From Nageia nagi (Eukaryota; Pinophyta), in contig JBITNC010000001.1 of NCBI GenBank assembly GCA_050084985.1, forward strand, positions 208,010,001-208,074,000: 64,000 nt of DNA, given 5' to 3'. Positions 1 to 12,539 of the stretch are shown here, piece by piece (positions within the stretch are counted from its first letter, which is position 1; each line of letters begins with the position of its first letter). The notes under the pieces were generated by a model. That model made no database searches and was not told the origin of the DNA. It saw only the letters and a list, made by a program, of their open reading frames with translations. The translations under genes and the position numbers were made by a program.

Positions 1-1405
1 CTTATCAATATATTTTATCCTTTTTTTTGTAAAAAAAATAACTGATTCTTGCACTTCTCCTAAAGAAAAATAAAACACCTCTATATTCTATTTAATAAAC
101 TCAATAAGTTTGTTAGCCATTTCTATATACACAAATGCCTCCAAAATGTCATTATTTTGTTGTTCCACTTAATTTTAATAAAGATAATTTTTTTACAAAC
201 TATTAAATATGATAACATATATTCATATCTTTTAATAATGTAAAATACACCAAACCATCACATTTTAAAGAGACATTTTTGTCAAACACTTCACAACCAA
301 AGTATGAACACCTTGCATAAACTCATACCTCAGGACCTCGGATTAAGATGGTTAAAAAATAAAAGTTGCTCATTTTGATGATTTTATCATCCATAAATTA
401 TTATATTTTTAAATTTATGACCAAACATTAAGGATTATACCATTTTACCACTATCCTACAAAATTGTCCAAAATTGAAAAAGTGAGAAATTATATTTTTG
501 CAATACACATCATTTCTTCCTCAAATGTCCATTTGAATTGAAATTTGAGATATATGAAAATATTAGTAACAAATACCTCCATGTAATATTTTTTGATCTA
601 AATATTTATATGTTTCTTAATATTCCACTTTCAAAGTGACCTCTAGCGCTAATTTTATGACTATCCCAAAATGTGCAAAATTGTCCAATTGGGTACAAAC
701 AATGAAAATGATTAGTCCAAACACCAATTTGACACATCAAAAGCCATGTTGACCTATTTTTCACATATTATAAACACATTACACACTGATCCATCCTTCC
801 CTAACACACACCAAAGTGAAATTGACCTATTCCAACAAAATTATCAAGAGGTCCAAAATGGTACCGAAATCTATCTAACATTGAACCAACACTACAACTT
901 AACTTCCAAATTATAAATAAGGCTCCAAATGATATGTTGGGATATCTAACATAGTACATTAGTACATATGTGCAACATTTGCAACTTTTACAACTTTTGC
1001 AATTTTTTGACAACTTTTGCATCTTTTAAACTTTTGCAAGAACATGTAAAAACTTTTTTTGAGAACTGAACATGTCCACACATGCACCAAACATCTCCAA
1101 ATAAGGTCCAAACAAATTTTTGAAATTTTTTTGTAATTTTTACAAGTTTTTAAAAACTTTATAACTTTTTGATAACTTTTGCAAGTTTTATAGTTTCTTG
1201 ATAACTTTTGCAAGTTTTACAATTTTTTAATAACTTTTTGATAATTTTTGTAGATTTGCACAAATTACTTACACCACCTTTAACTAAACATCAAACACAT
1301 GCTTAACATCATTGAACATCATTATCCATACTCCAAACACTTTATCACAATAGTAACTAGGTCCCACTGAGTGTGTTGATAATAATGATAACACTTTTCT
1401 AAACA
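1..1405 (-). repeat. C1 3' LTR (partial)
   Basis: This stretch aligns along its length with 7260-8545, for example the shared block 'cctccaaaatgtcattatt' and the shared tail 'gagtgtgttga'. On the minus strand the LTR begins TGTTTAG directly after a polypurine tract. Only the first 1.4 kb of about 2 kb is inside the window. Short open frames here at 801-1213 are chance ORFs in the LTR. Confidence 0.85.
970..1250. repeat. Degenerate 'acttttgcaa' decamer array in the C1 LTR
   Basis: About 280 bases consist largely of variants of 'aacttttgcaa' and 'aacttttacaa' spaced roughly 10 to 20 bases apart. The other LTR (8180-8400) has a shorter version, so the array has changed copy number since insertion or by slippage during replication. 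Confidence 0.6.
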
Positions 1406-1418
1406 ATCTCCCCATTTG
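1406..1418 (-). other. C1 polypurine tract
   Basis: On the minus strand this reads 'caaatggggagat' and is followed at once by the LTR start TGTTTAG. This is the usual position and composition of the plus-strand primer in plant copia elements. Confidence 0.75.
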
Positions 1419-1619
1419 GAATTGTTGGCAACACATAAGTAAATACTTGCAACTTTTCTTCCCCTTTGATAAAAATCACAAAGGGATGTTTCAAACTCCC
1501 TCTAATTCCATACACAAAATTGTTAATAAACTATTAATACTAATAGGAAAAATCATAAATAAGAGCAAAAAGATAAGATAATAAAAAAATGCTACCCTTG
1601 AGAATGTGGTCCTAAATGC

Positions 1620-3060
1620 TAGTCAATGCTTGGGAAGTGGAGTCACTCCTATTTTTTTGTAAAGGTACTCAAAAAATTTCTTAGGTAATGGTTTTGTAAA
1701 AATATCTACCACTTGATTTGTTGTTGTGACAAATTCTAACTTAACCTCTCCTTTAGTTACTTTCTCCTTCAAGAAATGATACCAGATAACAATGTGTTTT
1801 GTATGAGATTGTATTATTGGATTCTTTGAAATGTTTATAGCACTTGTATTATTGCACTTTATTGAAATAGGCTCATTAAAATAAATACTAAGATATTTTA
1901 GAGTTTTCTTCATCCAAAGTACCTAGGTGCAACATGATATAGCTGTAATATATTTTGCTTCTTTTGTAGATAAGCATATTGACTCTTGCTTCTTACTATG
2001 CATGCTACAAGTCTATCACCAATAAAATACAATCCACTAGTGCTCTTTGTGTCATTCATGAAACCTACCCAATCAGCATTTAAATATGAGTTAAGTGTGA
2101 AATCCTTACCTTATGGGTATGAAAGACCATAATCCATTGTTCCTTTGAGATACTAAAAATGCATTTTACTATCGAGACATGTATTTCTTTCAAACTTGCT
2201 TGAAACTGTGCAACCATGTAAATTTCCTATAAAATATTTGATCATGTGGTTGTTAAGTACAATAAGCTCCTTATCATATATTTGTACATAGTTTGATCAA
2301 CTAGTGGTGACTTGTCATCTTTGCTCAACTTACAACCTATTTTCATTGGAGTGCTAACTGGATTGCAATCCTCCATAGTTAACTTCTTTAGCATTTCTTT
2401 AGTATACTTAATTTAATAAATGAAAATATCATTTTTTAACTAATTTAATTGAATACCAAGAAAGTATGAGAGTTCACATATCATGGACATTTCAAACTCA
2501 CTTTGCATTTGATTAGCAAAGTTTTTGCACAACTCATCTTTGCATCCACCAAAAATGATATTATCCACATACACAACAACAACAATTTGGCAGTCCTTTT
2601 TAGAGTTCACATAAATATTGAGATTAACCATACCCTTTTCAAAGCCTTATTATTGGAGAAAAGTATCCAACCATGCATACCAATCATGAGATTCTTATTT
2701 CATACCATACAATACCTTTTGTAGTTTGCATACCATATTTGGATCCTCTAAAAGTTGAAAACCATCAAGTTGTTCAATGTAGACTTCCTCTTATAGTTTT
2801 CTATTTAAAAATGCTAACTTTACATCCATTTGATATACTTTAAAGCTCTTATACATTGCAAGAGCAAGAACTATTTTATACATTGCAAGAGTAAGAACTA
2901 TTTGAATTGCCTCAACTCTAGCTATTAGTGTAAAAGTTTCCTCAAAATCAATATCTTCAATTTTTGTATATCCATTGCATACCAATCTTGCTTTGTTTCT
3001 ACTACTTGTCCCTCCTCATTTAACTTGTTTCAAAAGATCCACTTTATGGTAATCACTTTT
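1620..3060 (-). pseudogene. C1 reverse transcriptase and RNase H (broken)
   Basis: Minus-strand translations in several frames match copia RT and RNase H. The RT N-terminal block (2985-2791) contains 'YQMDVKLAFLNRKL'. The catalytic block (2631-2440) contains YVDN in place of the usual YVDD, followed by a 'SYFLGIQLN' motif. The RNase H end (1913-1623) contains 'QSHTKHIVIWYHFL' and 'VDIFTKPLPKKFFEYL', the standard C-terminal signature of copia polyproteins. Between them, 1920-2100 still reads as diverged RNase H with stops. Loss of a catalytic Asp and repeated frame breaks show it is dead. The 3' end of pol lies about 200 bases before the LTR. Confidence 0.85.
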
Positions 3061-3359
3061 TTTATTTTTGGGCCTTGGTACTAGTTCTCATGTTTTTTTT
3101 TATCTAGTTTAATTCCTCTTCCATTTCTTTTATCCAACTTTCATCTTGACTTTTCTTATCAAAATTTTTAGGTTTGATACTTGATAAAAGGGAATAAGTC
3201 CTCATTACTCTTCTTCTTTTCTAAATGCCACTAGTAGGATCTCTAATTATTTTCTCTTTAGGATGATCTTTTTCCCAACTTCCTATTTTGAATTTCTTAT
3301 TTCCTCCTAAGTCCTCTTCCTTTGATTAATTTTTTCATTCTTTTCCTATTTTCTCTTCC

Positions 3360-4260
3360 TTATATCCTTAAATAATCTCTTCATAAATCAAAAAGTTATC
3401 ATCATCATTTTTTTGTAATTCTCTTTTTTCATCAACCTTGACATCAACACCATCAACAATTTTTCTCAACCTTTTAGTGTAACACTTGTATGCTTTACTT
3501 TTTTTTGAATACCCAAGAAAGAAGCCTTCATCTTTTATATCTTCAAATTTACCAAGATTTTCATTAGTTCTCTTGATGTAGAATTTGCTTCCAAACACTT
3601 AAAATGTCTTACTGTTGCTTTTCTACCAAATCACAACTCATATGGTGTCTTATTTTCATGTGGTCTCAATAAGCATCTATTTTCAATATATACTACTATG
3701 TGAACTACTTCCTTCTAAAATTTGTTAGCTTTTTTCTTTTGATCAATATAATTTTAGCCATTTCCTATATTTCTCTATTTTTTCTTTCCACAAATACATT
3801 CTATTGTGGTGTCTTTGCTACCAAAAATTATCTCTTGATACCATGCTCTAGACAATACTCTATAAAATCATATGATATAAACTTGCCTCTATTTGATTAT
3901 AGGCACTTAATTCATCTTTCCATTTGATTCTCAACTTGGTCCTTGAATGTCTTAAACATGTCAAGAGCTTCTAATTTATGCTTTAAAAATTGTACCCATG
4001 TCATTCTTGTATAATCATTAATAAATAATATAAAATATTTATCACCATTTATGTTTTGTGTTCTCATGGGTCCACACAAGTTTGTATGTATTAATTCTAA
4101 AGGTTTGATAGTATGATATTCTTTCACTTTGAATTTAGCTATGGTTTTCTATCCTTTTTAACATGAATCACAAATTGTATTGGATGGTTTTGTTATAATG
4201 GTTATATCAATCATAGCCTTATTTGAATATATTTTCACTAAATTATCAAAGTTGATATGC
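3360..4260 (-). pseudogene. C1 integrase (broken)
   Basis: The integrase core (4127-3912) contains 'PLELIHTNLCGPM' and 'YFILFINDYTRMTWV', the family blocks around the first catalytic Asp, which here reads Asn. Further on, 'SNRGKF' replaces the usual block around the second Asp, and 'VERKNR' marks the catalytic Glu region. The C-terminal part (3598-3368) contains 'MFGSKFYIKRTNENLGKFEDIKDEG' type sequence followed by 'GFFLGYS', typical of copia integrase ends. At least the first two acidic residues are substituted, so strand transfer could not occur. Upstream, around 4250, a pre-integrase His motif can still be traced. Confidence 0.8.
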
Positions 4261-4594
4261 CAAAGTCTCTAATGCCAAATCCAATATTCATCCTATTTTC
4301 TAAGCAAACATGATCCCTCTAAAGTCTCTATCAATGTATATAAATTTTTGGAAGTCCTTATTCCAACTGCAACTAACTTACCATTGTCCATTCTTCTAAT
4401 TTCACATCCATATTTCTTGAATGTTACATCATATCCTTTATTAAAAATTTAACTAACACTTAATAGGTTATGTTTCAACCTGATCACTATTAATAGTTCC
4501 TCTAACCTTATCTTTCCATCATTGATCATAATTGTTCCTTTATCAATAATATTTGCTCCATCATTGTTGTCAAATTTTATTGATTCACCTTCAT

Positions 4595-4690
4595 ACTATT
4601 ATAGTTTCTTAAATCTCCTTTTATCCTCGATCATAAGGCTAGAACAACCACTGTCTAGTATCCATGGAGCTAGTTTATCATGTGCTTTAA
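4595..4690 (-). pseudogene. C1 aspartic protease remnant
   Basis: The minus strand reads 'WILDSGCSSLMIEDK', the copia retropepsin active site with Asp-Ser-Gly intact. The surrounding frame is broken by stops, so only the motif survives. The apparent plus-strand frame at 4522-4800 is its antisense shadow. Confidence 0.8.
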
Positions 4691-5699
4691 AAGTTATTTG
4701 TAGTATTAATGATTTTTATCTTACCTCATGGATTGAAATCTTTTATCTTGAATACTATTTAAAGCAAATTTATTTCTATAATATCTTGCTATGTGTCTAA
4801 AGTTATGATAATTATTTAGCATTCTATTGGATATTCCATTAATCATCCAAATGGCTTCCTACTAACAAAATTTCTTAGTGCAACATTAAATTTGCATTCT
4901 GATAATTTATGACCATAAGCATTACATCTAAAACAATAACCATTAAAGGAAAGATTGAACCTAATTTATAATCTTTTCTAGGAATTTATAGGTGTCATGA
5001 ATTACCTTATTTTTTGGTGTTTGACTTTTGTGAATCCATCATTAATGTTACTCTCTTACCTTGCATTCTCTTTTAATAGTTTCTTTTCTTCTTTCTTGAA
5101 AATTATTGTATTCTCAATCACTAGCATATTTGATGATTTCCCCTTTTCAAAACCCAAACTAACTTTATTTAAACAATTTCATTAGCCTTTTATTATTTCT
5201 CCCAACTTTGTGGAACTACCTTCAAGAACTTGATATGTATTAATTCTCTAATTTAGTTTTCTAATTGCATTCTCAAACCCACTATCTCTTACAATTTACT
5301 ACAATTTTCAATTTTCATAGTAGGTTGGACATCTAGATCTTCATGTTTTTTTTTCAGATTTCTTGACTTGTAGTTTCAAAATTGCTATAATATCATTTGC
5401 ATATTCAAGTGTTCTTGATATTTTTCTATACCTTCTTATTTCCTTTTCCAATTCATCTAAGGCTATAATTAGTTCATCTTCTAGAACAACTTCTACTTCA
5501 ATTTATTCTTCATTTATCTCTTCATGTTTTTCTTCTTCTATTGATTATTTATCTTCAAATGCCATAAATAATGCTTCATTGCATTCTTCCTCAAACTTGC
5601 CACTAGTACTCTCATTTTATGAACTTGTGTTTTTGATATGATGCTCCTTTTATTTGGTTTATTCCTTTTAAAATTGGATTTCTTCCTATTGCTTATTTT

Positions 5700-6420
5700 T
5701 TTGTATGACTCTTCCTTATTATTGTTCTTTTTCTTTTAAGGACATTTAGCTACAAAATTTTCAACATCTCCATAATTAAAACATTTGGATGGAAATTTTC
5801 CTTTATATTTTCCCTTTCTTCTTTTTAATTTGTGAACAAAATTTTCTTCCATATTGTAGGATAATTCTTCTTCTTTTGAATTTGATTTTACTATTGCATT
5901 TTTCTAAGCTTTAAATACTACTTGTCTATCAATGGGTTTTATTTTTTAGATTCTTATTTCATATGCTGTTAATGAACCATGAAATTTCATCCATACTAAA
6001 ACTATTCAAATCTTTAGCTTCTTCTATTATTGAGACTTTATAATCAAATTTAGGAGGAAGAGATCTCAATACCTTTTTCACAATGATGGAATCCTCTAAT
6101 TTTTACCAATTCCTTGAATTGCATTGATAACCTCATTGTCTTGTAACATGTTAGCCTTTATGGTCTCATATTTATTCATTATCACCTTCATGAATTGTTT
6201 TCAAGTTATCCTATAATTATTTCATTATATTTCATCCCATCACTTTTATAAATTCACTATCAACTAAACCACACATAAGTACATTCTTTGCTCTGGCATC
6301 ATGGTCAAATAGCTTCTTTGTTGCAACATCTACTAGAGGAGTAGAAGGAACTATGTATCCATTTTTTATTGCATCCCATACATTGTATGCCAATGCATAA
6401 AGATAAGTTTCCATTCTAAT
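5700..6420 (-). pseudogene. C1 gag and zinc-knuckle remnant
   Basis: At 6414-6232 the frame reads 'LYALAYNVWDAIKNGY', a block typical of copia gag near its N-terminus. At about 5800-5740 a CCHC knuckle is recognisable as 'CFNYGDVENFVAKC', with the second Cys changed to Tyr and the His to Asn. The stretch between reads as gag with several stops. Region 4690-5700 between knuckle and protease is minus-strand coding debris rich in Lys and Glu with no further motif I can name. Confidence 0.7.
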
Positions 6421-6541
6421 TATTCAAAAAGCATAATTTTTTCCATCAAATAATGATACTTAATTTGATGAGAAACCTTCATCACTAACCATAGTTTCAT
6501 AAACCAATATCTACCCTAGTTGATTAAGATGAACCTAGGAA

Positions 6542-6558
6542 CCTGTCTTTGATACCAA
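6542..6558 (-). other. C1 primer-binding site (tRNA-Met-i type)
   Basis: Read on the minus strand the sequence begins TTGGTATCAAAGACAGG, two bases after the LTR end '...TTCAACA'. It matches the complement of plant initiator tRNA-Met (TGGTATCAGAGC) except for one G-to-A change in the first 12 bases. Confidence 0.8.
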
Positions 6559-6559
6559 T

Positions 6560-8545
6560 TGTTGAACTACATGTGACACTAAGAAGGGGGTGAATAAGTG
6601 TGAATTAAAAATTTAATAAACTATAAAAATTTAGCAATCAATGATACTAACAAAATAATGCATCACATAATACAAGATTTATAGTGGAAATTTGATGTGA
6701 GAAAAACCATTATGCTAATGGATTGGATGGGATCCTACCTAAATTTAGTAAAAATAAAGTGGACGTACTTTTACAAATTTTTATAGCACCCATTATGAGG
6801 ATGGCACCAACCAACCAAATATTTTGCAATACCCATTGTAAAGAGCTCTGACCTTGATTATCAAGCACTCACTTAGTAATATCTCAAAGTTGTAGCAAAA
6901 ATGAATCTAATTCCTAAAGAACCTAAATGGTCTTGCTCAACTTCAATCTCTTCTCACACTAACTATCTCAATCCCACTACACTCCAATCATCTAAAAGTT
7001 GATTCTTTACACACACAATAAATTTTTGTTTTGAAAGATTAATAAAAACCTTCAAAATAAAGTTATGAATTCATACCATAAGATGATATTTTTTGTCTCT
7101 CAATAACATCTTCATTAAGAGATATGACAAACTTATATATCTTTGAATTTTGCATGCTTTGGAAAAAGAACAAGCTCAAATAGAGTCATGGATCAAAAGT
7201 TATGTCCAAAATCATGAGACACACTTCATTATCTCTATTTCACTCTTTTTGCTTGAAAAAAAACCACTTCCTTTTGTAAATTATTCTTATAAATATATTT
7301 TTTGCTTTTTTTTTTTAATAACCAACTCTTGCATGTCTATTTACACATATACCTCCAAAATGTCATTATTTTTTTTATGCCACTTAATTTTAATAAATAT
7401 GATTTTTATACAAATCATGCCATATGATAACATATATTCATATCTTTTAATAATGATAAAATACACCAAACCATCACTTTTTAAAGACATTTTGTCAAAC
7501 ACTTCACAGCCATATTATGAACACCTTGCATAAACTCATACCTTGGGACCTTAGATCAAGATGGTTCAAAATGAAAAGTTGCTCATTTTTATGAATTGAT
7601 CATCAATCAATCATCATATTTTGAAATTTATCACCAAACATGAAGGATTCTATCATTTACCATTATCCTATAAAACTATTCAAAACTTAAAAAGTGAGAA
7701 ATTATATTTTTGCAATACATGCCATTTATTCCTCAATGTCTATTTGAATTGAAATTTGAAATGTATGGAAATCTTAGTACCACATAACTTTAGTTAAAAT
7801 TTTGTGGTTCAACTCTTCACATTTTACTAAATATTATACTTTCAAAGTGGCCTATGATGCTAATTTTATGACTATCCCAAAATATGCAAAATTGTCCAAT
7901 TAAGTACCAACAATGCAAATGATTGGTCCAAAGATCAAGTTGATACCTCAAATTCCATGCTAACCTATTTTCATACATGCTAACACATTCTACATTTATC
8001 CATATCATTCAAACACACATCAAAGTGAAATCGACATGTTCCAATAAAATTATCAATAGGTCCAAAATGGTACTGAAATCTATCTAATAATGAATCAACA
8101 CTACAACTTCACTTCCAAATGATAAATAAGGCTCCAAATGATATGTTGGGATATCTAACATAGTCCATTGGTACATATGCACAACATTTACAATTAGTGT
8201 GTAATTTTTATAATTTTTGCAACTTTTACAACTTTTTCATCTTTTGAAATTTTGGAAGAACATGTTGCATTAACTTTTTTTAAGCATCAAACATGTCCCA
8301 CAATGCACCAAACATCTCCTAATAATGTATAAATAATATTTTGGAAAATTTTGTAAGTTTTACGACTTTTTGATAACTTTTACAATTTTTACATATTTGC
8401 ACAAATTACTTGCACCACCTTTAATCAAGCATCAAACACATCCATAACATCATTGGACATCTTTATCCATGCTCTAACACTATATCACAACACCAATTAG
8501 GTTCCATTGAGTGTGTTGAAAATAATAACAATACTTTGCTCAATA
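6560..8545 (-). repeat. C1 5' LTR
   Basis: This 1986-bp LTR is bounded on the plus strand by TGTTGAA at 6560 and a decayed CAATA at 8545; the 3' LTR has AAACA there. The 3' copy is 1-1405. By eye the two copies differ at well over 10% of sites, with several indels, so the insertion is old. The 127-codon open frame at 7150-7533 lies wholly in the LTR and has no family resemblance, so it is not a gene. Confidence 0.8.
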
Positions 8546-8916
8546 AACTTATTAGATGATCATGGGGTTATCTCAATTTTGTAGGATTTGAATAATTTTA
8601 GTAACCTTAATGCCATATCTCGATAAGTATTTAAAATATCATTATGATATTTATAGGTGCCAATAATTTGATTGATAATTAACTTAAAGTCTCCATAAAT
8701 GAGCAATATTTTGAATTTTAGCTTGATGGATATCTTAATTTCCAAGATCAATGCATCATAGTTTGCATTATTATTGGTACATAGGAAGTTGAGTTTTAAA
8801 GAATATGAAATAGGGATGCCTTGGGAAGTGAAGAAGACAACTCTGATGCCTCCCCCTTATTCACATTTCAACCCATCAAAATACATAGTAATTTCATAAT
8901 CCTCTTAAGAATCTGC
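8546..8916 (-). pseudogene. H1 second RNase H (aRNH) fragment
   Basis: This minus-strand coding fragment is caught between C1 and G2. It contains 'EITMYFDGLKCE' and 'NNNANYDALILEIKI', then 'IYGDFKLIINQIIGTYKYH' at 8751-8560. These are the blocks of the additional archaeal-type RNase H found downstream of the ordinary RNase H in Tat-lineage Ty3/gypsy elements. Catalytic-region Asp residues in YFDG and YGD remain. One stop lies just after 'ADS'. It joins in frame with pol sequence at 17306 onward, which shows that G2 inserted into H1 here. The rest of H1 pol, including integrase, must lie left of the window beyond C1. Confidence 0.8.
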
Positions 8917-9534
8917 TATAGATGCCTAGAAATGAATTATCATTTATTAAATAATTCATTTTAGAGCTTCAATGATATTTATTATAAAAAGGGGTTCCAA
9001 TAATACCTAAGGAAATCTAATTAATGTAGAGGATCATTATACAATGTAAAAGGGATCAAATGTATAAAAAGACTCTCCAAATGATTAATGTGTAATGATC
9101 CTAAGAATCCAAGAAGGAAAAGACATTGCTATGTAAAGATATAAAAGGCAACATAAAAGGTATCATGCAAGGGCATCAAATATCCTAGAGAGATTCCAAC
9201 AAATGCAATATCACTCTACCAACAATGGTGTTTTGTAACATCACCTCTACATAGATCTATTAAACCCTTCACTTTGATCTTACATATTATTAGTTCATTT
9301 GTAGTTCTATTTATTCCATGAATTTAGTGGTATAACATTTATGGGCTATTTGTGGCATGCATATGGATTAATGCATGTTCATGTTTAATGAATGGATTTA
9401 TTTATGTGATTACTATGAAGGTACATTATTTATCATTGTTTATTTGATATCATATTTCTAATATATATTTCAATAAAATTTTATAGACAAATAGTGCATC
9501 AATTATATTACATATGCATTATTTGAGGTCCACA
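8917..9534 (+). repeat. G2 5' LTR
   Basis: The LTR begins TATAGATGCC (an ancestral TG probably decayed to TA) and ends CCACA, just before the primer site. It aligns throughout with 16690-17305, both starting 'tagatgcctagaaat'. The 3' copy ends AGATCTACA, the inverse of TGTAGAT, which fixes the ends. Divergence is roughly 15 to 20% by eye. Confidence 0.85.
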
Positions 9535-9550
9535 TTTTGGTGAACCCAAC
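9535..9550 (+). other. G2 putative primer-binding site
   Basis: The sequence directly after the LTR reads 'ttttggtgaacccaac'. Its position and TGG start suit a primer-binding site. It is not the initiator-Met type seen in C1, G3 and C2. I cannot assign the tRNA without a search. Confidence 0.5.
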
Positions 9551-9656
9551 TTTTTGATTTATATTGCTCTTCTGATGATATCATGTAAAATTTTTGTAAT
9601 GGATCTACACCATATATGATGTTTATAACTATGTTTACACCATAAAAGGCATAAAA

Positions 9657-10737
9657 ATGGATGAATTATTACATTTGGTGAAAGACATAGCAAGTTGAAT
9701 GGAAATATTAGAAAAGAAAGTGAACACAATTACTAGTTTGGGTAGTTGTTCAACTAGACCTAGTCCTACCCCACAAGCTAGAGCTACTAGTACCACCTCA
9801 TAGAAATTATAGATGATTATTATGGTATATTCACCTCACCCTTATCTATATGGATCCATAATTTTCCCCTACCACCCAATCACAAGGTCCCTAAGTTTAG
9901 GATGTTTAGTGGTGAACAAGACCCAAAATAACATCTTATTAGCTTTCAAGAGGAGTGCTTACTGAAACTAAGGGCAAAGGATAAGTTGATGGCAAATTTC
10001 TTCCTAAGGAGTCTAAAAAGTGATGCTAGTCAATGGTTTTATAATTTGCCTATGGGTTCAATTTATTCTTTTAATGCATTGGTCAAGATGTTTATGGGAC
10101 AATACAAACACAATATCAAGGAACAAAATACTATTACAAAATTATATGCAATGAGACAAGGGGGTAATGAAACCCTAGAAAAATATATCCCATGGTTCAA
10201 AATGGTATGGTAATCAATTTGATGTAAGTTAGAAGAAGCTAAAATTTATGTTATTTTTAGATATTCCATCATACTTATTCTTAATTTGCATGCTCCTAGC
10301 AATAAGAATATTGGTTTAAGAATTGTTGTAAAAAGTGAAAGTGTTACTTGAATTGGATGAGCTCAAATATGCATCTAATCCTTTTTTATAAAGAGAATAG
10401 AAGAACATATGTAAAAAAGGAAGAGAAAACTACATATATGGTTGATAAACCTACTTCTTCTCCTAAATTGCAAATATTTTCCACCATAATATAGATGACA
10501 TATACTTTTCTAGTTCAACCATGATTTATTATGAGGAATCTCATGAAAAGAGGGTTATTACAACCCTTAGAAAAGTTAGTACAAGATGAAAACATTGCAA
10601 TGGATAGACATGATGCCTATTGTACATACCACCAAAGGAGAGGGCATGCTACAATTTTTTGCAAAACCCCAAAGATAGCTATATTAGATCTTATTACTGA
10701 GGGAAAATATCAAACTAATCAAGTTGCTTTCAATTAA
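9657..10737 (+). pseudogene. G2 gag with zinc knuckle (broken)
   Basis: A likely start ATG is at 9657, opening 'MDELLHLVKDIAS' with an early stop. The retrotransposon gag domain is clearest at 9986-10213, with 'MANFFLRSLKSDASQWFYNLP' and 'MGQYKHN', as in plant gypsy capsid proteins. A frameshift and stops follow. At 10531-10737 the nucleocapsid contains 'YCTYHQRRGHATIFC', the CxYHxxxGHxTxxC knuckle form common in Tat gag. Gag would form the particle shell and package RNA; this copy cannot be translated as one protein. Confidence 0.8.
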
Positions 10738-11143
10738 GGACATATAGTCAATACAATTTTAGTTGATAAGGAGGTTTATTTTGGATTATGAAGAGGATGT
10801 CCAAGGCATGCCCCAAATTTGGACACCATTGAACAAGTAAGTATCCCACCTAATCTTAAATCATATAGTATGATTGAGCAATTAAAGAATACACCTACCA
10901 AGATTAGTTTGTATAATCTCATTTCTACATATGAAACACATAGAGAGATCCTATATGCTTTATTTAAAAAGGAAATCATTCCTATAAATATGTTTGCTAC
11001 AATTATTTCTGAAAAACTTAAGCCTATCAAAGACTATGATGCTATCACCTTTTATAAGTATAAAAAACTCAATAAGGAGCTACTTGATGAGTGTTTAGCT
11101 TTATATTACACCTATGGTTGATGGATAGGAAATTAAGAGAACC
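10738..11143 (+). pseudogene. G2 gag-protease linker
   Basis: The linker continues as diverged coding sequence (open at 10819-11121) with no domain I recognise. It sits between the knuckle and the protease, where Tat elements have a variable spacer. The minus-strand open frame 10776-11030 is a shadow. Confidence 0.5.
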
Positions 11144-11449
11144 ATGATAGATAATGGATCAGATATAAATGTGTATTCTCATATATTTTTCACCAAATTG
11201 AAAGAGAAAGGTGTAAAAATCCCTTTATTAGAGGAAGCCACATTTAAGATTAGAGCATATGATAGTTCCTCAAAAAATCCAATTGGGAAAGACATAATTA
11301 TGATCACTACAAGGATAAGGATAGTACCAACCAAGTTTCAAATTATTGAATCTAAACTATCATATAGTTTAATTTTGGGAAGACCTTGGCTCTATGAAAT
11401 GGACATAGTTCCTTCTACTTTACATGGTAGATTAAAGTTTGAATTTTAG
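11144..11449 (+). pseudogene. G2 aspartic protease
   Basis: A 101-codon open stretch begins 'MIDNGSDINVYSHIFF', the retropepsin active site in the Asp-Asn-Gly-Ser form common to this clade. Its second half has 'SLILGRPWLYEMDIVPSTLH', the conserved C-terminal block. The domain itself is uninterrupted, but stops on both sides separate it from gag and RT. Downstream, 11450-12540 is coding debris with many stops linking protease to RT, without nameable motifs. Confidence 0.85.
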
Positions 11450-12539
11450 GGTGAAGTACATATAGTGATTGGAGATACAAAGACATATCACTATGTAAAG
11501 CAACATATTTTAAGGAATTTATAATGATAGAACTAAAATATGAAATTGAGCCTTTGTAACATGCTAAATTGAGGTAAAATATAGAAAACATAGCTCATAA
11601 TCCTTCTAAAGGGCCACCAGTGGTGTGAAATCAATGATGAAGGGTAAAGTTCTTACTCTATCATGTCTATACTATCTACTCCAAAAAATACAAGGGAAGC
11701 AAGATTATCTTCTAAAATGAGTAAACTCTTTCCATATCCTTTTATTTACAAGTATATGATTGAAAATTATAAGTACAAAGGGGGGATTAGGAAAGTTTGA
11801 AAAAGGGATACATTCCTTTCCTAATAATGCTAAAGCATAATTGAGTAAGAATGGACTAAGGAGTGATGTCAATACCAAGAAAGCATTGGAACCTATTAAG
11901 TTTGTAAAGAAATGTAACTTAATTGAATTATCTAATGACATTGATAGAGATTTATGGATTGATGATACTATTCCTTTAGATTTTGACTATTTTAGCACTG
12001 ATGATGATATTTTATAATACTTGGGGGCACATTCAAAGTTGCCTAAATCTAATAAAAAAGGTAATTGAGTTGTATTCTTAATGAATATGTTTGTTTTTGT
12101 TAAGAAGTGAATTTTAATGAAGTGTTTTAGGTTCAACCAAAAGATAATGTTACATATGACATACAAGGATTAGAATAATTAGCTTCTCTATTACAAAAGA
12201 AAGATGAGCTCACCTTTCTAATAAAAGAACTAGTGAATGTCAATATTGGACCTATTGATGAGAAAAGATTCATGCAAATTGGAGCAATCTTTCCTACTTC
12301 ACAACATGAAAGGTATAAAAATAAATTCATTAAAAATTCCAAGAATTTTGTTTAGTCTTATAATGATATGCCTAGTTTAGATCCTTCATTTGTTATACAT
12401 AATTTACCACTTAAAGAGGGAGGTAATCTTGTAAAATAAAAGCCAAGAAAAATACACCCTTCAAAGTCTTTGTTAGTTAAGAAAGAAATAGAAAAATATT
12501 TTAATTTTAGTTTTATTAGGTCTATTGACTATTCTGATT

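Larger units (their letters stand above)
1..8545 (-). mobile_element. C1: Ty1/copia retrotransposon, 3' LTR cut by window edge
   Basis: This is a minus-strand copia element. Read right to left it has a 5' LTR (6560-8545), an initiator-Met-like primer site, gag, a zinc knuckle, protease, integrase, RT, RNase H, a polypurine tract and a 3' LTR that continues past base 1. The domain order PR-IN-RT-RH is diagnostic of Ty1/copia. The roughly 2-kb LTRs suggest an Angela- or SIRE-like lineage, an inference from length and from the RNase H tail. All reading frames are broken by stops and frameshifts, so it is not functional. Its right end abuts pol of gypsy H1 at 8546, so it inserted into H1. The other target-site copy lies outside the window. 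Confidence 0.85.

Noticed and set aside
4522-5641. Several plus-strand open frames rich in Ser, Phe and Leu
   Set aside because: They are antisense to C1 protease and gag; the hydrophobic composition is the shadow of Lys/Glu-rich coding.
7150-7533. 127-codon open frame on the plus strand
   Set aside because: It lies wholly inside the C1 5' LTR, has no domain resemblance, and its counterpart in the 3' LTR is not maintained.
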